DNA from: Frondihabitans sucicola
GTDB taxonomy: Bacteria; Actinomycetota; Actinomycetes; Actinomycetales; Microbacteriaceae
Reading direction: 5' to 3'
Assembly: GCF_030296615.1 (NCBI RefSeq)
Contig: NZ_AP027732.1
Span: 2,356,001 to 2,420,000 of the forward strand
DNA length: 64,000 nt
The notes below the pieces were generated by a model that was not told the origin of the DNA, did not search any database, and saw only the letters and a list, made by a program, of their open reading frames with translations. The stretch's first letter is position 1. Every line of letters begins with the position of its first letter. Positions 35,957-44,850 of the stretch are shown piece after piece. Made by a program: the position numbers and the translations under genes.

Positions 35957-36979
35957 TCATGCCTGCTCTCCCGGGTGGATCTCGAGGGATCGTTCGCCCA
36001 GCTCCACGCGCCAGCCGACGGACGCGGCCGTGCGCAGCCCGGGGACCAGGGGGCGAACACCCCCGTCGGCGTCGACGATGGCGCTGCCGTTGGTCGTGTT
36101 GAGATCGGTGACCCAGAGGAGGCCGTCGCGCCAATCGAGCAGGGCGTGCGTGCGGGACAGGCTGCGTGAGAGATCAGGAAGGGCATGGACGGCCGTGCCA
36201 CGCGCGTCGGTCTCTGGATTTCGTCCCACGAGGAGAGGGTGCCGGATGACCACCTCGTCGCCGGAGTCGAACACCAGGCGGGCGGAGACGTACGTCGGCC
36301 CCGAGACCTCGGCTGCGCTCGCCGCTCGAGCGCCATGTCGCCGGCGTCGAGGACCGACTCCCGATTGACCGGGCGAGCTTTCGACTTCGTTCCCGGTCGT
36401 CGGAGACGCAGGGCGTTCAGCGACGCTCGGGTTGACGCCCGTGGCCAAGCGCTGTTCGGCAAGGGCGACGGGGGCGTGGGCAGGAGTGAGGGGGTCGCGA
36501 CCCCTGCGGAGGTCGGCGGTCAGAGAGGACCGTGGTCGCCAGCGGGCGATGCTGCTTGTGACAGTGGCGACCATGCCCGGTGGGAGGGCCGTGAGGTTGT
36601 CGACGTGACGCAGGTCGAGAAGGCGTAGCCCCAGGGTTCGCCCCGAGCGTCTAAGGGCGACGAGCTGGACGACGGCGACGGCTGCGGCCCCGACGACGGC
36701 GAGCAGGATCAGCGTGCCCAGAGAATCGACCTCGATCACCGAAGCTGCAAGGAGGGCGGCGCCGACGAGCAGAGCGGCCGTGTCGATCACCACGGCGAAG
36801 CGGCGCCGCGGAGCGGCTGCCTGAACGACGCCCGCGAGGAGGCCACCGGTCTGCGACAGAGCACCACCGCTCGCGGAGGGCAGCTGACGCGCGCCGCACG
36901 TGGTGCAGAACAGCTCGTCGGCGGGCAGGATCTGGGCGCACCGCGCGCAGCTGAGTGACCCCAGCAGTGCACCGCTCAT
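35957..36979 (-). CDS. Zinc-ribbon, RDD-like and FHA-domain protein, first gene of the T7SS operon
   Basis: A 340-residue protein. The N-terminus is a zinc ribbon (CARCAQILPADELFCTTCGAR; two CxxC pairs). Two hydrophobic helices follow (residues about 60-105: FAVVIDTAALLVGAALLAAS and LGTLILLAVVGAAAVAVVQLV) with LGLRLLDLRHVD after them, as in RDD membrane proteins. A basic linker leads to a C-terminal FHA domain (HPLLVGRNPE, LSRSLSRTHALLDWRDG, LNTTNGSAIV), which binds phosphothreonine. FHA proteins regulate several type VI and type VII systems through Ser/Thr kinases. Start ATG at 36979 is preceded by GGGGAGG. The 238-bp divergent gap to the WXG100 gene probably holds both promoters. Confidence 0.83.
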   Translation of the reverse strand: MSGALLGSLSCARCAQILPADELFCTTCGARQLPSASGGALSQTGGLLAGVVQAAAPRRRFAVVIDTAALLVGAALLAASVIEVDSLGTLILLAVVGAAAVAVVQLVALRRSGRTLGLRLLDLRHVDNLTALPPGMVATVTSSIARWRPRSSLTADLRRGRDPLTPAHAPVALAEQRLATGVNPSVAERPASPTTGNEVESSPGQSGVGPRRRRHGARAASAAEVSGPTYVSARLVFDSGDEVVIRHPLLVGRNPETDARGTAVHALPDLSRSLSRTHALLDWRDGLLWVTDLNTTNGSAIVDADGGVRPLVPGLRTAASVGWRVELGERSLEIHPGEQA

Positions 36980-37217
36980 GAACCCTCCCCGAACGTGTCG
37001 TCCCTGAGCCACCGATGTTAGTCGGCTCGACGGGCTCCTTTTCGTTGTCCACAGGTCGGGGACACGATGCTGACGGCAACCCGGGGGACAAAGTCCAGAG
37101 CGAGTTGCGATAGCTATAACGATCGCGCAGGATGGCAGGTGACCCCCGTTCCGGGGACACTCCAATGTCCTCGGTCCGGAGTAGAACAGGGGTCACACGA
37201 CGAAGGGGAGATGCACC

Positions 37218-37553
37218 GTGAAGTTCGCGATGGGGGCCGACACGCTGGGCGTGCTGAGCAAGAAGACCGGAAGTGCCAACCAAGATCTCGGAGCGCAGGT
37301 GAAGTCGCTGCTCGCGGCTGCCGAACCGCTTCAGGGCAAGTTCAACGGTCAGGGCCGCGCAGCCTTCGACCGCTTCAAGTCGCAGTCCGACCAGGTGGCG
37401 AACGAGCTCAACGCATCGCTCGCCGCTGTCCTGCAGGGCATCGGGGGCATGAATACGTCGTTCGGGCAGGGCGACCAGCAGATGGCCGACGAGCAGTCCC
37501 AGGCGGCTGGGTCGGTCAACTTCGATGCGGCTCGCTTCGGCGGGGCCAAGTAA
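37218..37553 (+). CDS. WXG100-like T7SS substrate with FNG in place of WxG
   Basis: A 111-residue helical-hairpin protein. The first helix (DTLGVLSKKTGSANQDLGAQ), the turn LQGKFNGQGRAAFDRF and the second helix (SQSDQVANELNASLAAVLQG) follow the WXG100 pattern, but the turn tryptophan is replaced by phenylalanine: F-N-G where W-x-G is expected. The C-terminal tail (QQMADEQSQAAGSVNFDAARF) carries no clear YxxxD/E signal. GTG at 37218 lies after GAAGGGGAG. It starts the plus-strand substrate operon and is 12 bases from the next small gene, so they probably form a secreted heterodimer. Confidence 0.8.
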   Translation: MKFAMGADTLGVLSKKTGSANQDLGAQVKSLLAAAEPLQGKFNGQGRAAFDRFKSQSDQVANELNASLAAVLQGIGGMNTSFGQGDQQMADEQSQAAGSVNFDAARFGGAK

Positions 37554-37565
37554 AGGGGAGACAGA

Positions 37566-37880
37566 ATGTCCGGTAACCAGGCTGATCGCCGCGACTACGA
37601 CGTCGCCGCTTCGCAAACGTCGCAAGACAATTTCAATCGCGTCGCGTCCCAACTCGAGGCGCTGATCGACCAGCGCGATGCCGACGTTCGCGCCGCCATG
37701 AGCGACTACCAGGCCGATGGCGTGTCCGACGAGTACCAGTCGAAAGAGCTGCGCTGGAAGAACGCCGCCGCCGAGGTCAAGCAGATCATCCAGACCCTGC
37801 GCACCTCGCTCGCCAGCAACGACGACACGGCCCAGGCGACGCTTCAGAAGGCGAAGTCGGCCGTCGACAACATCGGCTGA
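37566..37880 (+). CDS. Second WXG100-like small T7SS protein
   Basis: A 104-residue, mostly helical protein: QDNFNRVASQLEALIDQRDADV, a turn around DYQADGVSDEYQSKELRWKN, then AAAEVKQIIQTLRTSLASN and a final helix. The size, two-helix layout and place directly after the first WXG100 gene fit the ESAT-6/WXG100 superfamily; the W appears as RWKN instead of W-x-G. A Y-x-x-x-E-like element (YQSKE) sits near the turn rather than the C-terminus. ATG at 37566 follows AAAGGGGAG. Likely exported partner of the preceding protein; the family call rests partly on context. Confidence 0.72.
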   Translation: MSGNQADRRDYDVAASQTSQDNFNRVASQLEALIDQRDADVRAAMSDYQADGVSDEYQSKELRWKNAAAEVKQIIQTLRTSLASNDDTAQATLQKAKSAVDNIG

Positions 37881-37918
37881 CCCGTCCGGGTTGCGATCCG
37901 TTCCGTGGGGGTGAACTC

Positions 37919-38263
37919 ATGACCTGGAAAGTCGATCCGAACGGTGTCAAAACCGTCCTCGGCAATGTGGAGTCCGCGAGCCAGCCAATCTTCGATTCGC
38001 TGGGCAAAATTGACGCCGAGGTGACCGGCGCTGCAAAGGGCGCCCAGTCGCAGATGATTCTGTCCGCACTGGGCGAGTTCTTCACGTCGATCGAGAAGTC
38101 CGTCACGACGATCGGCAATCGCGTGCCGGCCGCTTGCGACGGAGCGGCCGCCGCCACCATGGCCATCGTTCGCGGCGACGAGGAGATGGCTGCGACCGCC
38201 GAGCGCAACGCGCAGGCGTCCGCCCTCTCGGGGACCTTCACGGCGTTCGGTGGCGAGCGTTGA
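37919..38263 (+). CDS. DUF6507-like small T7SS-locus protein
   Basis: A 114-residue helical protein (WKVDPNGVKTVLGNVESASQPIF, then QSQMILSALGEFFTSIEKSVTTIG, and a last helix AAAATMAIVRGDEEMAAT). It resembles small proteins I recall as DUF6507, found beside actinobacterial type VII secretion genes and directly before large effectors; the family number is from memory. Its role may be chaperone or co-secreted partner of the effector that follows, as with Lap/Lcp helpers of LXG toxins. It overlaps the effector start by TTGA. ATG at 37919 follows GGGGGTGA. Confidence 0.7.
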   Translation: MTWKVDPNGVKTVLGNVESASQPIFDSLGKIDAEVTGAAKGAQSQMILSALGEFFTSIEKSVTTIGNRVPAACDGAAAATMAIVRGDEEMAATAERNAQASALSGTFTAFGGER

Positions 38264-40993
38264 GCCTCATCGATCCATCGAAGCTTCCTGGCAAGGGTCT
38301 CGACGCGGAGGCAGTCGCGACGCACGCCGCGACGATCTCGACTCTGGCCACGAGCATCAGTGACGGCGGGGCGGCCACCCTGCGGGCGTGGCAGGCATTG
38401 CCGGCCTCGTACGAGTCAGACGGTGCCGATCACCTCTACGACGTCATGACTCCGGTCGGCACCGCCTCGACGACGGTCGGTGACGGCCTCACCTCGGTCT
38501 CGAACGCTTTGAAGGCCTATGCCGACACAGTCCGTCCGATCGAAGCCGACCTGAAGGCGCTCACCACAGAGGCGACCGCGTTCGTCGCGAAAGTCAAGAA
38601 CTTCACTCCGCACGACGTCACGACGACCGACTTCTGGGTCAAGGCGAGCGGTGGCGTGATGGGCTTCATCGACCCGCCCAAGACCCACATCGACTCGTGG
38701 GACCAAGATCAGGGTCTCGTCGACAAGAACAACGCCCTGATCCGTCGAGGCGCCGAACTCACGGAACGCTGGCTCGAAGCCCAGCGCACGTGCGCGAACG
38801 CCATTCTGGCTGCGTCCGGCCAAGGCGTGTGCGCGGCCCCGGGTCAGGCCTCACCGGACCAGATCATGGCTCAGGCCGAGGCGATGCTCCCGTGGTCGGG
38901 CGACAAAGACATCCAGACACCGTGGGGATCGACGTCGAGCCGCAAAGAGTCCTGCGGTGAGAAGACGATGGGCTTTCCGGCGCACTTCGTCGGCGGCGTG
39001 TTCACGGGCGCGCTCGGGATGGTCAAGGGAGTCAGCTCCCTCGTGACCGGCTGGGACGGCAACGGCATTCCGTGGGAGGCCGAGCTGGCGGCCGGCTGGA
39101 TCACGGGTCGCGGCGACCTCGCATCCGACGCCTGGAGTCGAGCTGGCAAGGGGTACGCGGGTGCGTGGCTGGGCATGGCGCACCTGGGGGTGTCGCTGGT
39201 GCCCGGCGCCGACTCCACTCTTCTCGCCCTCGGTCAGAGCCCCTGGGCGACTTCCTCGGGAAGGACACCCAGAAGAACCTCACCGACTGGGCGCACGACG
39301 ACCAGACGGCACTTCTCGACACGGTCGGCGGCCTCGTCGGCCTGAAGCTCCCCGATCAGTGGTGGGACGCCAAGTCCTGGGACGGCTTCAACATCGCCCA
39401 GGCCTGGGTCGACGATCCCGGTGGGGCCGCGGGCTCGAGCGCCTTCAACATCGCGTCCTTCTTCGTGCCGGGTGCCGGCGAAGCCGGAGCCGGGGCACAC
39501 GCGGCCGAGGCCGCGGGGAGCGTCGCCAAGGTCGGAGACCTCCTCGATGCCGCCGGCCACGTCAGCGGGTTCAGCAGCGACCTCGCTCACGGTTTCAGCG
39601 CGGCCGACCTCGCCAAGGTCGCCGACAAGGTCACCCTCACGGACGCCTCGCACGGTCTGGGCGACTTCCACGTCTCGCCGCTCGACTCGTCCGTGGGCAA
39701 ACTCGACGCTTCGCTCGGCAAGACGATCGACGCCGCGGAGGCCCGGCTGGCCGACGTTCCCGCGCACCCGGCGCCCCTCACGCTCGAACGGATCCAGAGC
39801 GAGAGCTGGTCAGGCCACGACGCCCCCGCAGACATCGTTCCGCAGGGCGCGCACGCCGATGCACCTGCGGCCAGTGCGGCAGAGCACGCCACGGTACCCG
39901 AGCGAGAACTCGTCTCGGTCGGTTCCCCGTCGGAGCACGCGGTCGCCGGTGAGCACGGGGTGCCCGGCGAGCACGCGGCGCCCGGCGAGCACGGCACGAC
40001 TCCGGGCGACGTCACGCGCGGCCCCTCGTCCGAGTACGGGAGCCCGAAGGACACCGGCGCGCTCGACACCGGCTCGACGAAGGCCGACCTCGGCCCGGGT
40101 GGTGGCGGTGAGAGCCACGTCCCGTCGGGCACGGACGGCGCCGGATCCGGCGCGCACGGCAGCTCCGGCACCGGGCACGGCAGCGGCGAGGGTTCCCCGC
40201 CGGCGAAGCCGGTCGTCCCGTCGAGAAGCCCGGTGACGACGGCAGCTCGATGCGCGATCCCGACCCCGCAGGCGGTACCGGCGACCACGCCCCCACGGAC
40301 CCGGGCAACCCCGACCACGGCGGGCCAGACCAGAGCGGGCCAGACCAGAGCGGGCCAGACCAGAGCACGCCAGACCACGGCAACCCCGACCACAGCACGC
40401 CAGACCACGACACCACGGCCCCCGCTCACGATCCCGCTTACGTCCAAGCCGGCCACGACCTGGCGGAGCGGACCCACACCCACCTCGTCGAACTCGACTC
40501 GGGCACGAAGGGCAACTGGACCCACGAGCTCTATCACAAGAACGTCGAGGCCAACACGACCTACAGCATCGACGGCGGAAAGTACCTCTTCCAGACCGAC
40601 GAGCACGCTCGGGTGGTCCACGCGGAAGGGCATCTGCACACCGTCGTCGACGCGGCGGACCGGGCGCGCCACAACGGCCAGCAGGTCAAGGCCGGCGGCG
40701 TCGACCGGCAGTGGTTCGACGACGGCGGGCACTTCTTCGGTACGGTGTTCGGTGGCCCGGGTGAAGGGGTCAACATCACAGCCCAGTGGAGCCACCTGAA
40801 CCGCGGTTCGTTCCGCGATCTGGAAAGCTCGTGGGCCGACACGATCGATGAGGGTGGTGCCGTCCACGTCGAGATCGATGTGAAGTATCCGGGCGAGTCC
40901 CTGAGGCCGGAGGCCTACACGGTGTATCACCAGGTCGACGGCACTCCCGAATGGATCCGCACGCCGTTCGACAACGGCCCACCCGCCAAGTGA
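38260..40993 (+). CDS. Large T7SS polymorphic toxin with C-terminal NucA-like (Endonuclea_NS_2) domain, two frameshifts
   Basis: About 911 residues after repair of one-base losses in the C4 runs at 39240-39243 and 40195-40198. The N-terminal 200 residues are helical and WXG/LXG-like (LRAWQALPASYESDGADHL). A Gly/Ala-rich hydrophobic middle follows (residues about 245-430). A repeat linker contains PGEH repeats and seven pentapeptides of the N/G/T-PD-H/Q-S/G type. The last 130 residues match the DNA/RNA non-specific endonuclease NS_2 fold: YSIDGGKYLFQTDEHARV, FDDGGHFFGTVFGGPG, HLNRGSFRDLESSW and YPGESLRPEAYTVYHQVDG. DDGGHFFG is the probable catalytic histidine motif. Immunity is probably the next gene. 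TTG at 38260 overlaps the upstream stop. Confidence 0.82.
40306..40410 (+). repeat. Seven 15-bp repeats inside the toxin linker
   Basis: Seven consecutive 15-bp units; three central copies at 40321-40365 are identical (CGGGCCAGACCAGAG), flanked by variants with CCGACCACGG ends. They encode pentapeptides such as GPDQS, NPDHG and TPDHS between the toxin delivery region and the nuclease domain. Confidence 0.9.
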
Positions 40994-41066
40994 ACCCCAC
41001 TCGCGACGTGAACCCCACCCGCCGAGTGAGCCCCCACCGCCCGACTGAACCACACCGCCACGTGAA
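40991..41066 (+). repeat. Four 17-19-bp repeats beginning with the toxin stop codon
   Basis: Four degenerate units starting at 40991 with the toxin TGA, each of the form TGAACCCCACYCGC plus a few bases. They fill the gap between toxin and immunity genes and end just before the GAGGAG ribosome site of the latter. No hairpin of note. Confidence 0.7.
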
Positions 41067-41084
41067 CCGAGGAGACCCATCAGA

Positions 41085-42052
41085 ATGAGTTCGGACACGC
41101 CCGGCGGTCGCGACGTTCCCGCACTCCAGGAAGAAGTCGCGCGGATCGCGGTCGGCGAGCTGGCTCGTGAAACCTGGGAGAGCGCGCGCTACTCCTTCCT
41201 GCAGGCCGGAAGCACGGGAAGTCTGACCAGCTACTTCGTCCGCGCCGACGGGTCGAAGGGCGGAGTCCGCGGCGGCGACGACCTCTTCCCCAAATGGGCC
41301 GAGCTGCGTGCGGCCATGGCAGGCCCCGACAAAGGCGCGTGGCTGTCGTCGGAGCTGAACCTCACGCGTGCCGGCGATTTCTCCTTCGACTTCAACTACG
41401 ATCGTCGACCGATGGCGGGCCCCGTCGACGAGGTCCTCGCGCCCCCGGCAGGAAAACCTTCCGGCCCAGCGACGACTCGTGGGCGGAAGACCTCGCGAGG
41501 TTTCCGCGCTCGGCCGAATTCACGCCTCCGTGGCTGGCGGAGGTGGCCGCCGGTGAAGAGCCGATCGAGAACCCGTCGTCGAGCCCCTCCATCGAGAGGG
41601 CGATCGCGGCCTCCGTCGCGTGGCCCGAAGCCGAAGCCGCCCTGGCACCGGAGTGGGGCTGGCGCGACGTCTTCGCCTCCGTCTCCGACCACCTGGTGGA
41701 GCGCCTACGAAGCGGGGCGGGCTATGTCGCCATCCTCGCCGACGAGAGCAAGCGTGACCGCTGGCCTGCAGAGCTGGACGGTCTCTCGCAAGACGTCTAT
41801 GCAGACGTCTACTCCGAGCTGCTCGAACGTCGGACGCTGGCAACTCTCATTCGCCTCTGGCAGTTCTACGCCTCCGTTCTCGGCAAGCCCAACCGGCCAG
41901 GAATCGACGACCTCGACCCGGACGCCCCGATCGGCCCCATCGGCGCGGACCTCCCCGAGGTCGCCGAATACCTGATGGATGACGTCGGCGACGTCCTGAC
42001 CGCGGTCATCACCAAGCAGATCGTCGACCGCTTCGGCGTCGCGCCCGAATAG
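41085..42052 (+). CDS. Probable immunity protein with YezG-like (DUF600) N-terminus (frameshifted)
   Basis: About 322 residues. Residues 15-160 follow the YezG/DUF600 pattern: ARETWESARYSFLQAGSTG, FPKWAELRAAMAGPDKGAWLSS, LTRAGDFSFDFNYDRRP, then WAEDLARFPRSAEFTPPWL. YezG proteins neutralise YeeF-type nuclease toxins, which matches the NucA-like toxin just upstream. The C-terminal 150 residues (ALAPEWGWRDVFASVSDHLV, LIRLWQFYASVLGKPN, LPEVAEYLMDDVGDV) are unknown, helical and acidic. One lost base in the C5 run at 41442-41446 breaks the frame; repair gives PPGRKTFRPSDDS. ATG at 41085 follows GAGGAG. A homologous N-terminal half occurs in the gene at 43635. Confidence 0.75.
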
Positions 42053-42097
42053 CTCTTCGGGCGCATCGCCGATCGGGCTCGCCGGCAGACCCGTGTA

Positions 42098-42466
42098 TCA
42101 GCCGACCGGCGCCGCGCGATCCACGAGCACTCCGTCGAGCGACTCCGCCAGCGCGACGGCGACGGCGACGCCGCCGGCCTCCGCCGGGCCCCACGGAACG
42201 ACGACGTCGGTCCACCAGAACCCCTCCGCCGGTGGAGTCGGGAGCGGGGGATGCGAGGGCAGGAGACGGTCGATCTCCGGACCGGACGTGATCCTGCGCG
42301 GGTGAAGCACCGTCACGAGCGGATCGAGCGCCCGCGTGTGGAACCGCGCCAGGAGGCCGCCCGAATCGAGAGTCAGCGACACCGGCTCGCCGGCGCTCGT
42401 CCCAGCCGCGCGGAAGGCGGCGTCGCCGGGCATTGCCGGCGACAGCAGCACGAATTCACGCGGCAT
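42098..42466 (-). CDS. T7SS-locus protein of unknown function
   Basis: A 122-residue protein starting at ATG 42466, overlapping the end of the DUF6177-like gene by eleven bases, hence probably translationally coupled. Seen in it are PREFVLLSPAMPGDAAFRAA, SLTLDSGGLLARFHTRALDP, a proline-rich FWWTDVVVPWGPAEAGG and a short final helix. No signal peptide, membrane helix or catalytic motif. It is transcribed opposite to the immunity-type genes on both sides. No family recognised. Confidence 0.65.
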   Translation of the reverse strand: MPREFVLLSPAMPGDAAFRAAGTSAGEPVSLTLDSGGLLARFHTRALDPLVTVLHPRRITSGPEIDRLLPSHPPLPTPPAEGFWWTDVVVPWGPAEAGGVAVAVALAESLDGVLVDRAAPVG

Positions 42467-43513
42467 CCGAGCCTCCTCCCAGCCGCAGTCCGGTGAGGAG
42501 TTCGAGTCGCTCGCGACCGAGCGAGTCGAGCAGCGGGTCGAGTCGCGGCCAGCCCGAGTCTCCGCGGCGGAGCGGAAGATCTCGGAATCCGTAGACGAGG
42601 GCCGGGACGCGCGGACGGCCCCCGCGACGGCGCCGAACTCCGCCGCCTGTTCGGCCGGGTCGAGGCCCAGCGCCCGGACCGCCGGGGCCCCGATGAGCAG
42701 GGCGACCGGCTCGGGATCCTGCCGCAGAAACGGCCGGGTCGTCAGGTCGCCGCGCCCCACCCGCGCGAAGATCGTGGCCACCAGGGGCAGCGCGGACGCG
42801 CACAACTCCAGCAGGATGCTCCGGCTCGCTTCGAACGCTCGCGTGACGTCCGCGGATCCCGGCTCCCCGACCCCGATGACGCCCGTGACGAGCTCTTCGA
42901 CGCCCTGCTCGGTGCGCCGCGAGGTGATCGAGCCGCTGAACGGATGCTCGGGGGTGCCGGTGACCACGAGGCGCGTGTCGGCCGGCATGCGCGACCGGGC
43001 ATATGCCGTCAGGACGCCTTTGTCCCAGGGGGCCTCGACGGGCTCGTGCGTGCCCCAGCCTCCCGGGGCCCGGGCGCCGCCGAGCGCCGCGAAGACCTCG
43101 GATGCGCGCCCGAGTCGGGTCTGCGCCGTCGGCCGGTGCCGGAGGGAGGCCGACACGACGAACTGCGTCTGGTCGGGCTGCTCCAACGCCAGGAAGCGCT
43201 GCGAGACCTCACCCGGACCGGGCGTGAGCGCGTCGGTGATGTCGGCCAGCTCGCGGCCCGTGATGCCGTTGCGGAAGTGACCGTCGCCGTCGCGGACCAC
43301 CCATCGGCCGTCGGTTTCGGCGAGAACGTCGCGGTAGGCGTCGGTCAGGCGCGTCCACTCGTCGCTCACCAGGACGACGCGGAGGCCGGCGCGGGCCGCA
43401 CGCACGAAGAGGTCGGCCTCGAGAGGCCCGAGGGCGACGACCTCGCTTCGCGTCTCGACGTGCACGAACGTGTCGTGCACCGCGTCGGCGAGCGGGTGGA
43501 ACGGAGCCGTCAC
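42456..43513 (-). CDS. DUF6177-like T7SS-locus protein (frameshifted)
   Basis: About 352 residues. It begins HPLADAVHDTFVHVETRSEVVALGP and continues ADLFVRAARAGLRVVLVSDEW, FVVSASLRHRPTA and LVVTGTPEHPFSG, and after repair of the G/C5 run at 42619-42623 ends GGRPRVPALVYGFRDLPLRRG, then LTGLRLGGG. This matches proteins I recall as DUF6177, recurrent in actinobacterial type VII loci; the family number is from memory. It is probably cytosolic and may handle effector loading. ATG at 43513. It is coupled to the short gene at 42098-42466. Confidence 0.7.
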
Positions 43514-43634
43514 ACGTGAAGGCTACTCGGTGTGCGGGGAGCAGAGCGCGCGCATCGCAGCGACGGTGTGCCGAACGGGTGCCGAGGATCCTGCCCATGC
43601 CAGGATTGGGCGAACGGACTCGGATCGGGGGAGC

Positions 43635-44599
43635 ATGCCGCAGGGGATCGACGGACTCCGTCACATGCAGGCCAAGCAGCAGCACATCGTCGCCGACATC
43701 ACGCGCTGGCTCGCCTCGGGGGCCTGGCAGACGGCGCGGTTCTCGTTCGCGCAGTGCTCGAGCCTCCACGACGCCAGGGGCTGATCCTCGAGGCCGACGG
43801 AACCCGCGTGACCGTCGCGGTGCCTCCGGCGCTGCAGGGAGACTTCCGAGAGCTACGCGCCATCATGGCAGCGCCCGAGACGGGCACCTGGTTGTCGACC
43901 GAGCTCGTGATGCAGCGCGACGGCGGCTTCGAGTGGGACTTCAACAACGACCGGCGTGTCTACTTCGGTGAGCCCGATCCGTTCATCCCGCCGCCCGAGG
44001 GCTGCGAGATCGTGCCCGCCGACTGGGTGTGGACGAGCGAACTGGCCCGCTTCCCGCGATCCGGCGCGAGCGTCGCCGCCTGGATGACGGAGTTGGACGA
44101 GCCGGACTACTCGGGCCGCCTCCCGGAGCGACTCGTCACCATCCTGAAGACGTTCGACGCCCTGCAGCCCGTGGCGGGAACCTTCTTCCACGGGTTGAGC
44201 GTGCCGATCCGTCCCACCGAGCCGTTCTTCTCGCGCGGAATCGTGCCGCTTTCTCGCGACATCCGGATCGCGACGGAGAATTTCTCGGTCCCGCAGCTCG
44301 CCGTCGTCGCCTGCCTCACCGGCCGCGACATCGAGCCCGCCTCGCAGTATCCCGAAGAGCACGAGGTCGTGATGCGGCCGAACACCTGGTACCGCCCGGT
44401 CGGCAGCCGTCACCTCGACCAGCCCGACCTCGATCTGATCGTCCTCGACGAGCTCGTCAGAGGACGCGCCCCTCGAACGTGGACGACTCAGCAGGTGGAC
44501 GACCTGGTCGACTCGACGGCCCGCGTGGCCGAGGCGGCGAGCCGGATCGAGGAGGTCGAGATCACGACGCCGGGCAAGTTCGTCGACGAGATCTCGTAG
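43635..44599 (+). CDS. YezG-like domain fused to a divergent ADP-ribosyltransferase-like domain (frameshifted)
   Basis: About 321 residues. Residues 10-150 repeat the YezG-like layout of the gene at 41085: GAWQTARFSFAQCS, FRELRAIMAAPETGTWLST, MQRDGGFEWDFNNDRR, WTSELARFPRSG. From about residue 185 the pattern changes to FFHGLSVPIRPTEPFF, LSRDIRIATENFS, CLTGRDIEPASQYPEEHEVVM and NTWYRPVG, which follows the ADP-ribosyltransferase order: entry strand, S-x-D/STS strand, and a final E-x-E in EEHEVV. The usual entry arginine is histidine here. One base is lost in the G4 run at 43777-43780. It could be an ART toxin carrying its own immunity-like module, or an inactive decoy. ATG at 43635 follows GGGGGAG. 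Confidence 0.65.
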
Positions 44600-44608
44600 C
44601 ATCGCGGG

Positions 44609-44850
44609 GTGCGCGTGTCGTGCCTCCTGTCGCTGGCCAGCATCCCGGTCTTCGCGGGCCTGGTCGTGTGGCGGGCTTCGTGGCGGGCCTTCCCGGGAGG
44701 GACGCCGTAGGTCTCCCTGGCGCTCAGCGTCCTGCTGTTCGTCGTCTACGCCGTCGACGAGTCGGCAGCCCGTCACGGCCGACGGCGGGTGAGCGAACGC
44801 AAGCTGCTGCTCGTCGGAGCCGGACGGGGCTTCGGTACCCGGCGCGCGAG
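44609..44850 (+). pseudogene. DUF1294-like membrane protein remnant
   Basis: Read in one frame from GTG 44609, the DNA gives a hydrophobic segment (LLSLASIPVFAGLVVW), an in-frame TAG at 44708-44710, then VSLALSVLLFVVYAVDESAARHGRRRVSERKLLLVGAG shown here only as its known core VVYAVDESAARHGRRRVSER. This core matches the DUF1294 signature (Y-x-x-D-K-x-A-A-R..R-x-x-E..L). The rest of the domain, including the HKT motif, is missing where the convergent hydrolase gene ends. The gene therefore looks stopped and 3-prime truncated. Confidence 0.55.
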
